Shown: positions 8,634-16,880, numbered from the stretch's first letter. The stretch: DNA of 35,137 bases from an uncultured Coriobacteriales bacterium (GCA_902464015.1 CABQHM010000035.1:1-35137), one strand, 5' to 3'. The notes: generated from the letters alone by a model not told the origin. Made by a program: numbers and translations.

Positions 8634-10694
8634 CTACCTCGGAACCACCGTGCCGCCGGCGTCCACCATGGTCTGGGCGATGGCGCGGCCGATCATGTCG
8701 AGGTAGGCCTGCTCGCCCTCAGGGCGCAGGTGGGTGTTGTCGGCCCACAGGTAGATTTCCTCGTTGCCGGCGCACACGCTTGGCCAGTCGATGTAGTGCA
8801 CGTTGTCATGGGCGTCGGCCACCTGCTGGAGGTTGGCGTTGGCCGCGTCCTGGAAACCGTCGGGGTTGACGGTGCCCACAAGGAAGGCGTGCGTACCTGC
8901 GGGAAGCGTCGCCACCATGCCCTCGAGCTCATCGATGCTAGGGGTCGTGTTGGAGAAGCAGGCAAACACGACGACCTTGCCCACCACGCCCTGCGACACG
9001 TAGTCTGCAAACACGCTGAACGCCTGGAAGGGCATGCGTCCCACGTAAGCATCCTCATAGCCGGTGGGGAAAATGTCGTAGAAGCCGTCCTCGGGCGGCA
9101 CCGAGTCGCCGATGAGGATGGGGGAGTAGACCCCCGCCGCGCTGTCTTGCTCGGACTGGTGCAGCGAGAAGGACATGATGCCCTCGGGTAGGGAAACAGG
9201 CGCCGGTGCCTGGGCAGCTTGTGTCTCGGTGCCTGCGGCACCGGCGTCGGCGGTCGGCGGAACTTCTTGCACAACGGGCATGTCACTGGGCTGAGTCGCC
9301 GGGGCGGCTGGGGCGGCAGCGCCGTCTCCCGCCTGTCCCGTGGTGCCTTGGGCGTTCGTGCGGCCGGCCGTGAGGTCGCGCGCCTTGTCCACAGCCTCGC
9401 CGGTGGAGGAGATGGCGTCCTTGGGAACAAGGGTGACCTCGGGCACTGCGATGCAGCCTACGGCGGCAATTACCAGCAGCAATGCGCATGCGCCCGTGCC
9501 AGCCACCTGCGGCGTGCGTGCGAAGAACGCGGGGCCCTCCTGGCGGATGCGGGCCAGGAGCTCCTTGTTGCCCAAGGGCTGCTCGATGAACCTCCAGGCC
9601 AGCTCGGCCACACCCAGCGAGACGGCTGCTGCCAGGAGCTTCAGCCACCATGCGGCGCCACCGGTGGCACCCATGAGCACGATGACGGGGTAGTGCCACA
9701 AATACAGCGAGAACGACCTGCTGCCGAGCCACTGCAGGGGTGCGCAGGAAAACGCGCGGTTGAGCAGTGTCCCGGGCGACAGCAGGCTCATCATGAGCAT
9801 GCACGTGAGGATTGTGGCGAGCAGTATGCCGCCGTAATAGAAGAACTGCGAGGTAGGGGGCACAACCACCATGATGACGACGAGGCCCACCAGGCCCATC
9901 CAGCCAAAGACCTCGACGGCGGTGGAGGGGGCAAACACGGGGCGATCGACAAAGCCGCGCGGCGAGGCGGGGTCGGCGACGCGGCGCACGCCCACCTGCT
10001 CCACGAGCAGGTTGCGACCAACCACGGGCATGTAGCCCAGGGGCCACATAAACGCCAGCAGGGCGCCTGCCAGCACGGCGAAGGCGCGCGTGTCGCAGCC
10101 GTAGTACACGCGGCTCGGGTCGGTTCCAGGCACGTAGAGCACCGCCATGAGCACGGCGGAGACGAGGGTGAGGACGCCTGCGACAATGGCCATGGCGCCC
10201 TTGTTGTTGTGCGAAAGCTTGAGACCCACCGTGAGAATGAGCGGCCACAGGATGCAAAGCTGCACGTCAACGCCCAAATACCACAGGTGCGTGAGCGGAG
10301 AGACGCCGCCGATCTTGTCGAAGTACGACAGGCCGTTCACGATGTAGTTCCAGTTGTCGAAGAACAGAAGGCTCGGCAGGATGTCGGGGCGCATCTTGGT
10401 GAGGGCCACGTGATTGAAGGCGATGCAGGCCACGCAGACAATGAGGATCATCGCCGCCATGGGAGGCCAGAGTCGCTTGAGGCGGCGGCCCCAGAAGCTC
10501 GGCAGATTCACGTCGCCCGTGCGGTCGAACTCGCGCAGGATGGAGTTGGTCACCAAGTAGCCCGTCAGCACGAGGAACATGACGACGCCCATATGGCCGC
10601 TTGGCAGCCAGTTCACCTCCAGGTGGTATGCCACCACGGATGCGATTGCCAAGGCGCGCAGACCCTCGATTGACTTCACGCGTGCGTTTGCCAT
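8634..10694 (-). CDS. Membrane O-acyltransferase with C-terminal SGNH domain (OatA/OafA-like)
   Basis: A 686-residue protein. Residues 1 to about 385 are an acyltransferase-3 domain with roughly ten helices. The family start is IEGLRALAIASVVAYHL (essential His), and a later conserved block is SFSLYLWHYP. A further helix (about 405-425) is followed by a long Ala/Pro/Thr-rich external linker, then an SGNH-hydrolase-like domain (about 530-686) with GDS in ILIGDSV and the Asp/His pair in ADNTHL. This arrangement is typical of enzymes that O-acetylate peptidoglycan or surface glycans: the membrane part brings the acyl group out and the SGNH part transfers it. The acceptor cannot be read from sequence. 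Its start follows AGGAAACGG, and a strong promoter lies about 70 bases upstream. Confidence 0.9.
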   Translation of the reverse strand: MANARVKSIEGLRALAIASVVAYHLEVNWLPSGHMGVVMFLVLTGYLVTNSILREFDRTGDVNLPSFWGRRLKRLWPPMAAMILIVCVACIAFNHVALTKMRPDILPSLLFFDNWNYIVNGLSYFDKIGGVSPLTHLWYLGVDVQLCILWPLILTVGLKLSHNNKGAMAIVAGVLTLVSAVLMAVLYVPGTDPSRVYYGCDTRAFAVLAGALLAFMWPLGYMPVVGRNLLVEQVGVRRVADPASPRGFVDRPVFAPSTAVEVFGWMGLVGLVVIMVVVPPTSQFFYYGGILLATILTCMLMMSLLSPGTLLNRAFSCAPLQWLGSRSFSLYLWHYPVIVLMGATGGAAWWLKLLAAAVSLGVAELAWRFIEQPLGNKELLARIRQEGPAFFARTPQVAGTGACALLLVIAAVGCIAVPEVTLVPKDAISSTGEAVDKARDLTAGRTNAQGTTGQAGDGAAAPAAPATQPSDMPVVQEVPPTADAGAAGTETQAAQAPAPVSLPEGIMSFSLHQSEQDSAAGVYSPILIGDSVPPEDGFYDIFPTGYEDAYVGRMPFQAFSVFADYVSQGVVGKVVVFACFSNTTPSIDELEGMVATLPAGTHAFLVGTVNPDGFQDAANANLQQVADAHDNVHYIDWPSVCAGNEEIYLWADNTHLRPEGEQAYLDMIGRAIAQTMVDAGGTVVPR

Positions 10695-10978
10695 GTCTGT
10701 TCCGTTTCCTGTTCCCCATCAGGCCGGGTTCCCGGCCCGGCTGAAACTGTTTTCAGCGCGGGATTATCGCCCAAAACGCCTGTTGCTACAACGTCCAGCC
10801 TCGCAAACATGCTGCGTACCATATCTTTTCAAGCGTTGCCGGGCGTGCAATGCACATCAACCTGGATTTATCAGGTAGAGAGGGCCTTGAGCACTGACTT
10901 GTGCGCATGTCGCGTTACACTTATTGCGAGTGTGTCTTTGAGTTTCTTTGAATCTTTCATCGCGAGGCGGGAGCTGAC
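10695..10978. promoter_or_regulatory. Divergent intergenic region between acyltransferase and RGG-tail protein
   Basis: Minus strand: TTGTAG (10786-10791), a 17-base spacer and GATAAT (10763-10768) form a good promoter for the acyltransferase. The perfect inverted repeat GCTGAAA-CTGT-TTTCAGC (10740-10757) covers its expected start of transcription. A second hairpin, GGCCGGG-TT-CCCGGCC (10722-10737), falls in the leader. Plus strand: CTGACT (10894-10899), 16 bases, TACACT (10916-10921) is a weaker candidate for the downstream gene. No other gene is seen here. Confidence 0.55.
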
Positions 10979-12235
10979 GTGAGGCTTTTTGGCGATAACA
11001 GCAAGTACGGCGACACCGAGATTGAGCTTGCCGATGGCAAGCGCACGGTGGGTGTGAAGGTCGAGGACGGTAAGGCTTTCCCCGAAGGCGTCGCCGGTCT
11101 CATCCCCGTCGTCACCAAGCGCAAGAAGGGCGGCACCAAGACCGTCTATGCCTTCCCCACCAAGGAGGGCGATTCCGGCGAGCTTGAGCAGACCGACGAA
11201 CTTGCCGTCATCACCGACGGTGTCGAGCTCATCAACCGCCTGCTGGCCCAGGCCGCAGAGCTTGCCCGCATCGAGCTCGGCCAGATTTTCGGCGTGACCA
11301 TGGCCATCACCCCCGAGAACTACAACTTCACGCGCGTGGAGATCGTCCCCATCGACGCCCACAACAAGCCCAGCGAGACTCCCGTGCACCTGCACATCGA
11401 GACCTCCGATGAGCCCTGCGAGCCCGGCAGCCTGAGCTGCGTCATCGAGCTTGACGGCGAGGGCGTGCCTGCCCGCGTGCTCATCTGCGAGTACAACGAG
11501 CGCAACGCCACGCTGCGCATCAACGTCAACGTCAACGAGAAGACCGGCAAGCTGAGCGTCCAAAAGGTCGAGGACATCATGGGCAGCGAGGCGCGCCTGC
11601 TGTACAAGCGCGGCTGGACTCCCCAGGGCGCCCAGTACGTCGCCGCTCGCAAGGAAGGCCGCGAGGGTGGCGAGCGCGGCGGCAAGTTCGTGCGCAAGAC
11701 CGGTCGCGCCGTGTCGCGTGACCAGCGCGATTCCTTCGACGGCGAGCGCGAGGGCCGCTTCGAGAAGAGCTCGCATCGCAACCGCTTCGATGACGAGCGC
11801 GACGGCGGCCGTGGCGAGCGTTCCCGCGGCGGCAAGCCCGCTCGCCGCGACGAGGTCCCCGGTATGAGGCGCATCGACGGCTCTCCCGCCAAGCGTGGCG
11901 GCACCCATCGTGACCGCGATGACCGTCGTTCCCGCGATTTCGACGACCGTCCTCGTGGCGAGCGTCGCTACGACGATCGCGGGGATCGCGATTACAGCGA
12001 GCGTCGCTATGATGACCGTCGCTCTGATGACCGGCGCCCCGGTGGCCGCGATTACGACGACCGTCGTTCCGGCGGCTACGACGACCGTGGCAGCCGCGGT
12101 GGCGAGCGTCGTTACGACGACCGCTCTCGTGGCGGTCGCGACGGTGGCTCCAATGGCCGTCCGCGCAGCAACGGCGGCAATGGCGGCTCTCGCGGTGGCA
12201 ACCGCGGCAACGGAGGCTCTCGCCGTTCCTACTAG
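10979..12235 (+). CDS. Uncharacterised protein with RGG/RYDDR-rich disordered tail
   Basis: A 418-residue cytoplasmic protein with two parts. Residues 1 to about 215 look globular and mixed alpha/beta, with no signal peptide; I do not recognise the fold. Residues about 216-418 are a highly charged disordered tail made mostly of Arg, Asp, Gly, Ser and Tyr. It contains three ERRYDDR units, related DYDDR and GYDDR units, and RGG/NGG boxes ending in a Gly/Ser/Arg run. Arg/Gly tails of this type usually bind RNA and can promote condensate formation, as in some DEAD-box helicases, but no helicase motif is present. GTG 10979 is chosen because GAGGCGGGAG lies about 6 bases upstream and codons match neighbouring genes. 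A role in RNA handling is inference only. Confidence 0.85.
   Translation: MRLFGDNSKYGDTEIELADGKRTVGVKVEDGKAFPEGVAGLIPVVTKRKKGGTKTVYAFPTKEGDSGELEQTDELAVITDGVELINRLLAQAAELARIELGQIFGVTMAITPENYNFTRVEIVPIDAHNKPSETPVHLHIETSDEPCEPGSLSCVIELDGEGVPARVLICEYNERNATLRINVNVNEKTGKLSVQKVEDIMGSEARLLYKRGWTPQGAQYVAARKEGREGGERGGKFVRKTGRAVSRDQRDSFDGEREGRFEKSSHRNRFDDERDGGRGERSRGGKPARRDEVPGMRRIDGSPAKRGGTHRDRDDRRSRDFDDRPRGERRYDDRGDRDYSERRYDDRRSDDRRPGGRDYDDRRSGGYDDRGSRGGERRYDDRSRGGRDGGSNGRPRSNGGNGGSRGGNRGNGGSRRSY
11900..12200 (+). repeat. Degenerate codon-level repeat encoding the RYDDR/RGG tail
   Basis: Recurring short units such as CGTCGCTACGACGA, CGACGACCGT and GGCGGT encode ERRYDDR, YDDR and RGG. They vary at third positions and are irregularly spaced. 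The repeats therefore appear selected at the protein level rather than being a recent DNA expansion. Confidence 0.6.
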
Positions 12236-12273
12236 GCCGAGCCAGGCTCGCTGCCTATAGTTCTGCAAGCATA

Positions 12274-12324
12274 CGGCGGGCTTTGTTCGGATGCGGTGCT
12301 TGCCGTGTCCAGCAAAGCCCGCCG
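12274..12324. terminator. Long hairpin between RGG-tail gene and murE
   Basis: A perfect 12-base inverted repeat, CGGCGGGCTTTG (12274-12285) and CAAAGCCCGCCG (12313-12324), encloses a 27-base loop. It lies 39 bases after the upstream stop, where a terminator is expected, but no T-run follows on either strand. TACAAT (12333-12338) just after it may be the -10 of murE, without a clear -35. Confidence 0.45.
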
Positions 12325-12400
12325 CACATGTATACAATTTGTCTGCCCTGCGCCTGGGCGATTTTGCGCGGGGCCTGTCTGATTTGGGAGCACGTTGCAC

Positions 12401-13942
12401 ATGCAAGCACCCCATAAGACCGGTGTGCCCCTCTCAGCCTACGCAAAGGCGCTGGAGGCGGCAGGCGTTTTGAACGAGGTGAGGCTGCCCCAGGGCGGCC
12501 AAGAGCCCCTGGTCGACTTCATCACGGCCGACTCGCGCGAGGTTGTGCCCGGCACGCTCTTTGTGTGCAAGGGCCGCGCGTTCAAGCGCGAGTACCTGGA
12601 GCAGTCTCTTGCGGCGGGGGCATTCGGCTATCTTGCCGAGCAGCCTTTCGATGGCATCGAGGCTCCGTGCGTGCTCGTGAACGACGTGCGCCGCGCCATG
12701 GGCGTCCTGGCCGACATGCTCTACGACCACCCCTCGGGCCGCATTCAGACGTGCGCCTTCACAGGCACCAAGGGTAAGACGACCTGCGCTTTCTATCTCA
12801 AGAGCGTGCTTGACGCTCGAGCCCGTGCACTCGGCGCCCATGCCACTCCCATCTTCTCCACCGACATTCTCGACGACGGCGTCACGTGCGCTCCCTCGAA
12901 GCTCACCACCCCTGAGGCCCTCGAGCTCGAGGGCCATATCGCCAACGCCGCCTCCGTGGGCGCACGCGAGCTGGTGATGGAAGCTTCGAGCCAGGCCCTT
13001 AAGTATGACCGCACTTTTGGGGTCGATTTTGCCGTCGCTGGTTTCGTCAACATCGGCGAGGACCATATCTCGCCTATCGAGCATCCCGATTTCGAGGATT
13101 ACTTCACAAGCAAGCTCAAGATATTCTCCCAGGCACATTGCGCCGTGGTGAGCCTTGACATCGACCATGCCGACCGTGTGCTTGAGGCTGCTCAGGTGTG
13201 TCCTCGTGTCATCACGTGCTCCGAGCATGATGAGAAGGCCGATGTGTTCCTCGCTTCATCCGAGCATGTCGAGGGCGGGATCGCGATGCACGTACGCACG
13301 CCACGCGGCGAGCTTGAGTTTGTCCTGCCTACGCCTTCGCACTTCAACGCCCTCAACGCCCTGCTCGTTTGCGGCATGGCGGAAGGGCTCGGCGTTGAAC
13401 TTGCCTTTGTACGCGAGGGCCTCGAGCAGGTAAACGTGCCCGGCCGCGTGCAGATGCTTGCGAGCCCTGTTCCCGGCATCGTGCCTGTTGTCGATTTTGC
13501 GCACAACGGTATGAGCCTCGAGGCCGTTTTGCACGAGCTGCGGGCCAGTTATCCCCACCACGAGCTCTGCGTGGTCTTTGGAGCGACGGGTGGCAAAGGC
13601 GTCGACCGTCGCGACACGATGGGCATTGCAGCAGGCAGGCTGGCCGATTGCATCGTGATTACCGAAGACGACCCCGGCCCCGAGTCCGTGGAAGACATTT
13701 GCCGTACCATCGCCCAGCGCGTAGAAGAGCAGGGCAATACCTGCTGGAAAATCGTCTGCGACCGTGAGCAGGCCATTCGCACCGCGCTTGCCCAGGCGCA
13801 CAAGCCGGCTGTGGTGCTCGTCTCGGGCAAGGGCAGCGAGGCCACCATGGTGCGTGCGAACGGACCCGAGCCCTGGGAGACCGATGCCGTCGTGTTTGCC
13901 CGGGCACTCTCCGACATGGCCGCAGGGAGGCTCGATGTATAA
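12401..13942 (+). CDS. murE: UDP-MurNAc-L-Ala-D-Glu ligase, MurE family (possibly L-lysine type)
   Basis: A 513-residue cytoplasmic Mur ligase that adds the third residue of the peptidoglycan stem peptide using ATP. The N-terminal UDP-sugar domain has ADSREVVPGTLFVCKG. The ATP loop is G122-T-K-G-K-T-T. The central domain has the MEASSQAL motif, and the C-terminal domain carries VVDFAHN and the specificity motif. That motif reads D423-D-P-G426 instead of the DNPR that recognises meso-diaminopimelate. GTKGKTT instead of GTNGKTT is also, as I recall, a feature of L-lysine-adding MurE of staphylococci. A non-DAP third residue (lysine or ornithine) is therefore likely. ATG 12401 is chosen over an in-frame TTG at 12395 because GGGAG (12386-12390) is then 10 rather than 4 bases away. 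Its end overlaps the TOBE gene by 8 bases. Confidence 0.9.
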   Translation: MQAPHKTGVPLSAYAKALEAAGVLNEVRLPQGGQEPLVDFITADSREVVPGTLFVCKGRAFKREYLEQSLAAGAFGYLAEQPFDGIEAPCVLVNDVRRAMGVLADMLYDHPSGRIQTCAFTGTKGKTTCAFYLKSVLDARARALGAHATPIFSTDILDDGVTCAPSKLTTPEALELEGHIANAASVGARELVMEASSQALKYDRTFGVDFAVAGFVNIGEDHISPIEHPDFEDYFTSKLKIFSQAHCAVVSLDIDHADRVLEAAQVCPRVITCSEHDEKADVFLASSEHVEGGIAMHVRTPRGELEFVLPTPSHFNALNALLVCGMAEGLGVELAFVREGLEQVNVPGRVQMLASPVPGIVPVVDFAHNGMSLEAVLHELRASYPHHELCVVFGATGGKGVDRRDTMGIAAGRLADCIVITEDDPGPESVEDICRTIAQRVEEQGNTCWKIVCDREQAIRTALAQAHKPAVVLVSGKGSEATMVRANGPEPWETDAVVFARALSDMAAGRLDV

Positions 13943-14366
13943 GTTTTCCGCCCCCAACCTGCTGCAAGGCACCGTCGCCGCCGTGAAGGAAGGCGCCGTG
14001 AACGGCGTTGTCGCCATTGAGACTCCTGCTGGCTTCATCAAAGCCGACGTCTCGATGGCTGCCATTCATGAGCTTGGCCTGCATGAGGGCGCGCGTGCCG
14101 CCGCGCTCATCAACGCTCCCGACGTGCTGCTCGAAGTGGGGGAGGGCCTCGGCTTCTCCCTTTCGGCGGGCAACAGGTTCTTCGGTGAAGTGGCTCGTAT
14201 CGAGCGCGGTGCCGTGAGCGCCCACGTGTTGGTGCAGCTGCCCTGCGGCTGCAGCCTTGTGAGCGACGTCACCCTTGACGATGTCGACATGCTCGGCCTG
14301 ATGCCGGGCTCTGCCGTCGTCGCTGCGGTAAGTTCCAACGACGTTATCGTGTCGTGCGAGGGATAA
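13935..14366 (+). CDS. Two-TOBE-domain protein (molybdopterin/oxyanion-binding type)
   Basis: A 143-residue protein made of two TOBE/Mop-like beta-barrel repeats (about 5-67 and 77-140). The first shows the family pattern: SAPNLLQGTVAAVKEGAVNGVVAIETPAG, then LGLHEGARAAALINAPDVLL. Free-standing di-Mop proteins bind molybdate or tungstate in the cytoplasm, and TOBE domains also occur in ABC ATPases and ModE. No molybdate transporter or cofactor gene is in the window. ATG 13935 has AGGGAGG eight bases or less upstream and overlaps the murE stop by 8 bases, so it is made from the murE transcript. That partnership is unusual and unexplained. A metal store for molybdoenzymes is plausible but not shown. 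Confidence 0.8.
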   Translation: MYKFSAPNLLQGTVAAVKEGAVNGVVAIETPAGFIKADVSMAAIHELGLHEGARAAALINAPDVLLEVGEGLGFSLSAGNRFFGEVARIERGAVSAHVLVQLPCGCSLVSDVTLDDVDMLGLMPGSAVVAAVSSNDVIVSCEG

Positions 14367-14439
14367 AGGGTATATAGTGGTGCAAGATAGCGTTGCCGGG
14401 CAGTCCTGGCAGCTAGGTCGTGAGTAAAGGAGTTGCACC

Positions 14440-14907
14440 ATGCTGTACTCGAAGATCATGGTCCCTTACGACGGTTCCGACCACGCCAAGGAGGCCGTAC
14501 GCTACGCCAAGGAGCTCGCCGCTCTCAATCCTGAAGCCACTGTTGACGTAATCCAGGCTCTTTCCGTTGGTGCCATGGATTTCCAGGCAACGTATTCCGA
14601 CGGCGTCTATTATGGCCAGATTGACTATGAGCAGTATAAGCAGCTCCTCGATGCCACCGTTGCCGCTGCCAAGAAGGCTATGATGGACAGTTTGGGCGAC
14701 AGCCTCGATGAGCTGGGACAGCGTGCAACTGTTGAGGTTGTGCCTGGTAACGCTCTTGCTGCCGTGCTTGCCGATTATGCCAAGCATCACGGCGTCGACC
14801 TCATTGTCATGGGTCGCCGTGGTCTGGGCGCTATTCGCGGCATGCTTGGCAGCGTGAGCTACAGCCTCCTGCGTGAGACCGACATCCCGGTCCTCACGGT
14901 GAAGTAG
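14440..14907 (+). CDS. Universal stress protein (UspA family)
   Basis: A 155-residue single-domain Usp protein. It starts MLYSKIMVPYDGSDHAKEAV, the standard first strand and loop. It ends with the ATP-binding pattern G-x2-G-x9-G-S (GRRGLGAIRGMLGSVS) and a final strand IPVLTVK. ATP-binding Usp proteins act in the cytoplasm as stress or energy-state regulators; the partner is unknown here. AAAGGAG lies 7-8 bases before the ATG. It has its own transcription unit, probably, with TATATAGT near 14371-14378 as a possible -10, and a very strong terminator follows. Confidence 0.93.
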   Translation: MLYSKIMVPYDGSDHAKEAVRYAKELAALNPEATVDVIQALSVGAMDFQATYSDGVYYGQIDYEQYKQLLDATVAAAKKAMMDSLGDSLDELGQRATVEVVPGNALAAVLADYAKHHGVDLIVMGRRGLGAIRGMLGSVSYSLLRETDIPVLTVK

Positions 14908-14950
14908 ATCACGTGCAGCGCAAGGCCGCGCGAGTTTTGATGTGAGATTG

Positions 14951-14991
14951 AGCCGCCCGGGCTTCCATGTGGAGGTCTGGGCGGCTTTTTT
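14951..14991 (+). terminator. Strong Rho-independent terminator after the Usp gene
   Basis: A 16-pair stem (14951-14966 with 14971-14986, all pairing if three G-T wobbles are counted) closes a 4-base ATGT loop and runs into six Ts. Confidence 0.93.
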
Positions 14992-15051
14992 GATAAGAAA
15001 GTTGTGACCCGAGGCGGCCACAGTCCGTCAAAGAGGGTGAAGGGAGGCAGT

Positions 15052-15612
15052 TTGGAGGACTCGGATATCGTCAAGCTGTACTGGAAGCGCTCCGAGCGCG
15101 CCATCGGTGAGACGAAGACAAAATACGGTACGTTTTGCTGCGGTGTCGCGTTTCGCATTTTGCGCGACTCACAAGATGCCCAGGAATGCGAGCAGGACAC
15201 CTACCTGCGCGCTTGGAACGCCATGCCGCCCCAGCGCCCCAACGTGCTGCAGGCATTTCTTGGCAAGATCGCACGCAACGCCGCGCTTGATCGCTGGCGT
15301 GAGAGCAAGGCGGAAAAGCGCGGGCAGGGTCAGGTCCCCGTACTGATCGATGAGCTTGCCGACTGTCTGCCCGACGGAAGCGGTGTTTTTGCCGGTACCT
15401 CGGAGGTGGAGCTCGTGGCGCTCCTCAACGCATTCCTGGAGCAAGCTCCCCGCGAGCAGCGCCATTTCTTCGTGCGCCGTTATTGGTATGGCGACACGGT
15501 CGCGGAGATTGCCAGTGCCTACGGGGCAACCGAGAGCAAAGTGAAGATGACGCTTGCGCGCATGCGTGAGGAGCTTAAAGCCGTTTTGACACGTGGAGGT
15601 GTTGCTCTGTGA
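15052..15612 (+). CDS. ECF-type RNA polymerase sigma factor
   Basis: A 186-residue sigma-70-family factor with only regions 2 and 4. Region 2 spans about 20-90, with FCCGVAFRILRDSQDAQECEQDTYLRAWNAMPP and ALDRWRE. Region 4 spans about 120-180, with VAEIASAYGATESKVKMTLARMREEL as the -35-binding helix-turn-helix. The TTG at 15052 is preferred because AGGGAGG (15041-15047) sits just upstream and LEDSDIVKLYWKRSERAI is the usual opening of this subfamily. GTG starts at 15004 and 15037 are in frame alternatives. The stop overlaps the next gene by 4 bases (GTGA), so it is made with a membrane partner that probably holds it inactive until an envelope signal arrives. Confidence 0.88.
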   Translation: MEDSDIVKLYWKRSERAIGETKTKYGTFCCGVAFRILRDSQDAQECEQDTYLRAWNAMPPQRPNVLQAFLGKIARNAALDRWRESKAEKRGQGQVPVLIDELADCLPDGSGVFAGTSEVELVALLNAFLEQAPREQRHFFVRRYWYGDTVAEIASAYGATESKVKMTLARMREELKAVLTRGGVAL

Positions 15613-16787
15613 CGAGCGAAGAGAGGGATGAAGGATCGCTTCGCCTGCTTGCGGCGCTGGGTGACATCGACGACCGCTTCGTAATGGAAGCGGCGTGTCC
15701 CGAGGCGACGGGCTCTGCTGGTAAACAAGCAGATGCAAGCAAGGGCGACAGCGAGACTGAGCTGGCGCAAGAAGGCGATAGGCAGAATGGCGCAGCGACT
15801 GCAAAAGTGCAAGTCAATATGCCTGCCGATGTGGCTTCTGATGCGATGCCGGAAGCCGAAGGATGCGGTACCGCGCCTGCCGACATGCTTGCTCATTCGA
15901 AGCCGGAAACCGAGGGGCCTGACGATGTGTCTGCCGGGAAGGCGCCCCGTAGCGCGCCCGTCGAGAAGGCGTCTGTTGATGTCTCCCCTGGCAAGGCTAA
16001 GGGCAAAGTCTTGCGTTTCACGCCCGAGCGTGTGCGTGTTTTAGCGGGCGTGGGAATCGCGGCGTGCCTGCTTGTTGCTGGTGCAATCGTGTTTGCCCGT
16101 CCTGAGATGCTTGGCCTCAACAACCCCGGTCCCAGCGAGCCTGCGATGATGCGGGACCAGACGAGCGATACGCTGTCCCCCGAAGAGGCAGCGCCCGAAG
16201 CCGCGATGTCCGAGGATGCCGCGGCCGATAGCGAGGATGCTGGCGTAATGGCGGCCAGCGAGTCCGCCGTCATGGCGCTTTCCGACGACGGGGATCAGGG
16301 GGCTCCACTGGCCCGCGCCGTTCAGGATGCCGAAGAGGGCGAGGTTGCGCAGGATGCTGTGGCAGCATCTGGTGCCGTGACGACCCTCGCCAACCCCTGG
16401 CAGCCATGTACGAGCATGGCGCAGGCGGAGTCGCTGGCAGGTTTTTCCTTTGCCATTGACGCCTCCGGCCTGCCGCAGGGCTACGGCCCCGACGCAACGA
16501 GCCTGCGGGTCATTGAGGGCGAGATGCTTGAGGCGAACTATGACGGCGAGCACGGCGGTTCGATTTGTCTGCGCAAGGCCGTGGGCAGCGACGACGTAAG
16601 CGGCGACTACAACGAGTACGGTCTTACGCAAACGGTTCGCATCGCAGGGTACGATGTCACCTTGCGCGGGGCCGACGACGCCTGGTATGTGGTCACGTGG
16701 GCTCACGACGGATATGCCTATGCTGTCACGTCCACGTCGTCTCTTGCCATGTCCCAGGTAGAGGCCCTTGCAAGGGGCATGAAGTAG
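15609..16787 (+). CDS. Membrane-anchored partner of the ECF sigma factor (probable anti-sigma factor)
   Basis: A 392-residue single-pass protein. The cytoplasmic part (1 to about 140) begins with a short helical segment, LRLLAALGDIDDRFVMEAA, probably the sigma-binding region, followed by a low-complexity Ala/Glu/Asp-rich stretch. One helix (about 142-165, VRVLAGVGIAACLLVAGAIVFA) leads to an acidic, Ala-rich external linker. A folded external domain (about 270-392) contains LPQGYGPDATSLRVIEGEMLEANY, reminiscent of DUF4367-type domains of Gram-positive anti-sigma or resistance proteins. No zinc-binding anti-sigma motif was seen. The function is inferred from the 4-base overlap with the sigma gene and the topology. 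GTG 15609 follows ACGTGGAGGTG. Confidence 0.75.
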   Translation: MTSEERDEGSLRLLAALGDIDDRFVMEAACPEATGSAGKQADASKGDSETELAQEGDRQNGAATAKVQVNMPADVASDAMPEAEGCGTAPADMLAHSKPETEGPDDVSAGKAPRSAPVEKASVDVSPGKAKGKVLRFTPERVRVLAGVGIAACLLVAGAIVFARPEMLGLNNPGPSEPAMMRDQTSDTLSPEEAAPEAAMSEDAAADSEDAGVMAASESAVMALSDDGDQGAPLARAVQDAEEGEVAQDAVAASGAVTTLANPWQPCTSMAQAESLAGFSFAIDASGLPQGYGPDATSLRVIEGEMLEANYDGEHGGSICLRKAVGSDDVSGDYNEYGLTQTVRIAGYDVTLRGADDAWYVVTWAHDGYAYAVTSTSSLAMSQVEALARGMK

Positions 16788-16880
16788 AGTCTTTTGCGCA
16801 TCGGGCTCACGGTAGGTCTTCTTGCTGCGGTAAAAGGGGAGTATCATCGTGCCCAACTTTTGCCAACAAGGAGGCCTGCC

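Noticed and set aside
9219..10673. A 484-codon plus-strand open frame
   Set aside because: It is antisense to the acyltransferase, whose family motifs are on the minus strand.
11900..12200. Possible CRISPR-like or minisatellite repeats
   Set aside because: Units are irregular, lie in frame inside a gene and encode RYDDR/RGG motifs. There are no uniform spacers.
10871..12415. A 514-codon minus-strand frame with Ala/Thr/Val-rich repeats
   Set aside because: The repeats are the reverse complement of the RGG/RYDDR codons. It has no ribosome site, and codon use favours the plus strand.
16788..16880. Possible purine riboswitch upstream of adenine deaminase
   Set aside because: The leader is short and I found neither a three-way junction nor the conserved purine-aptamer loops.
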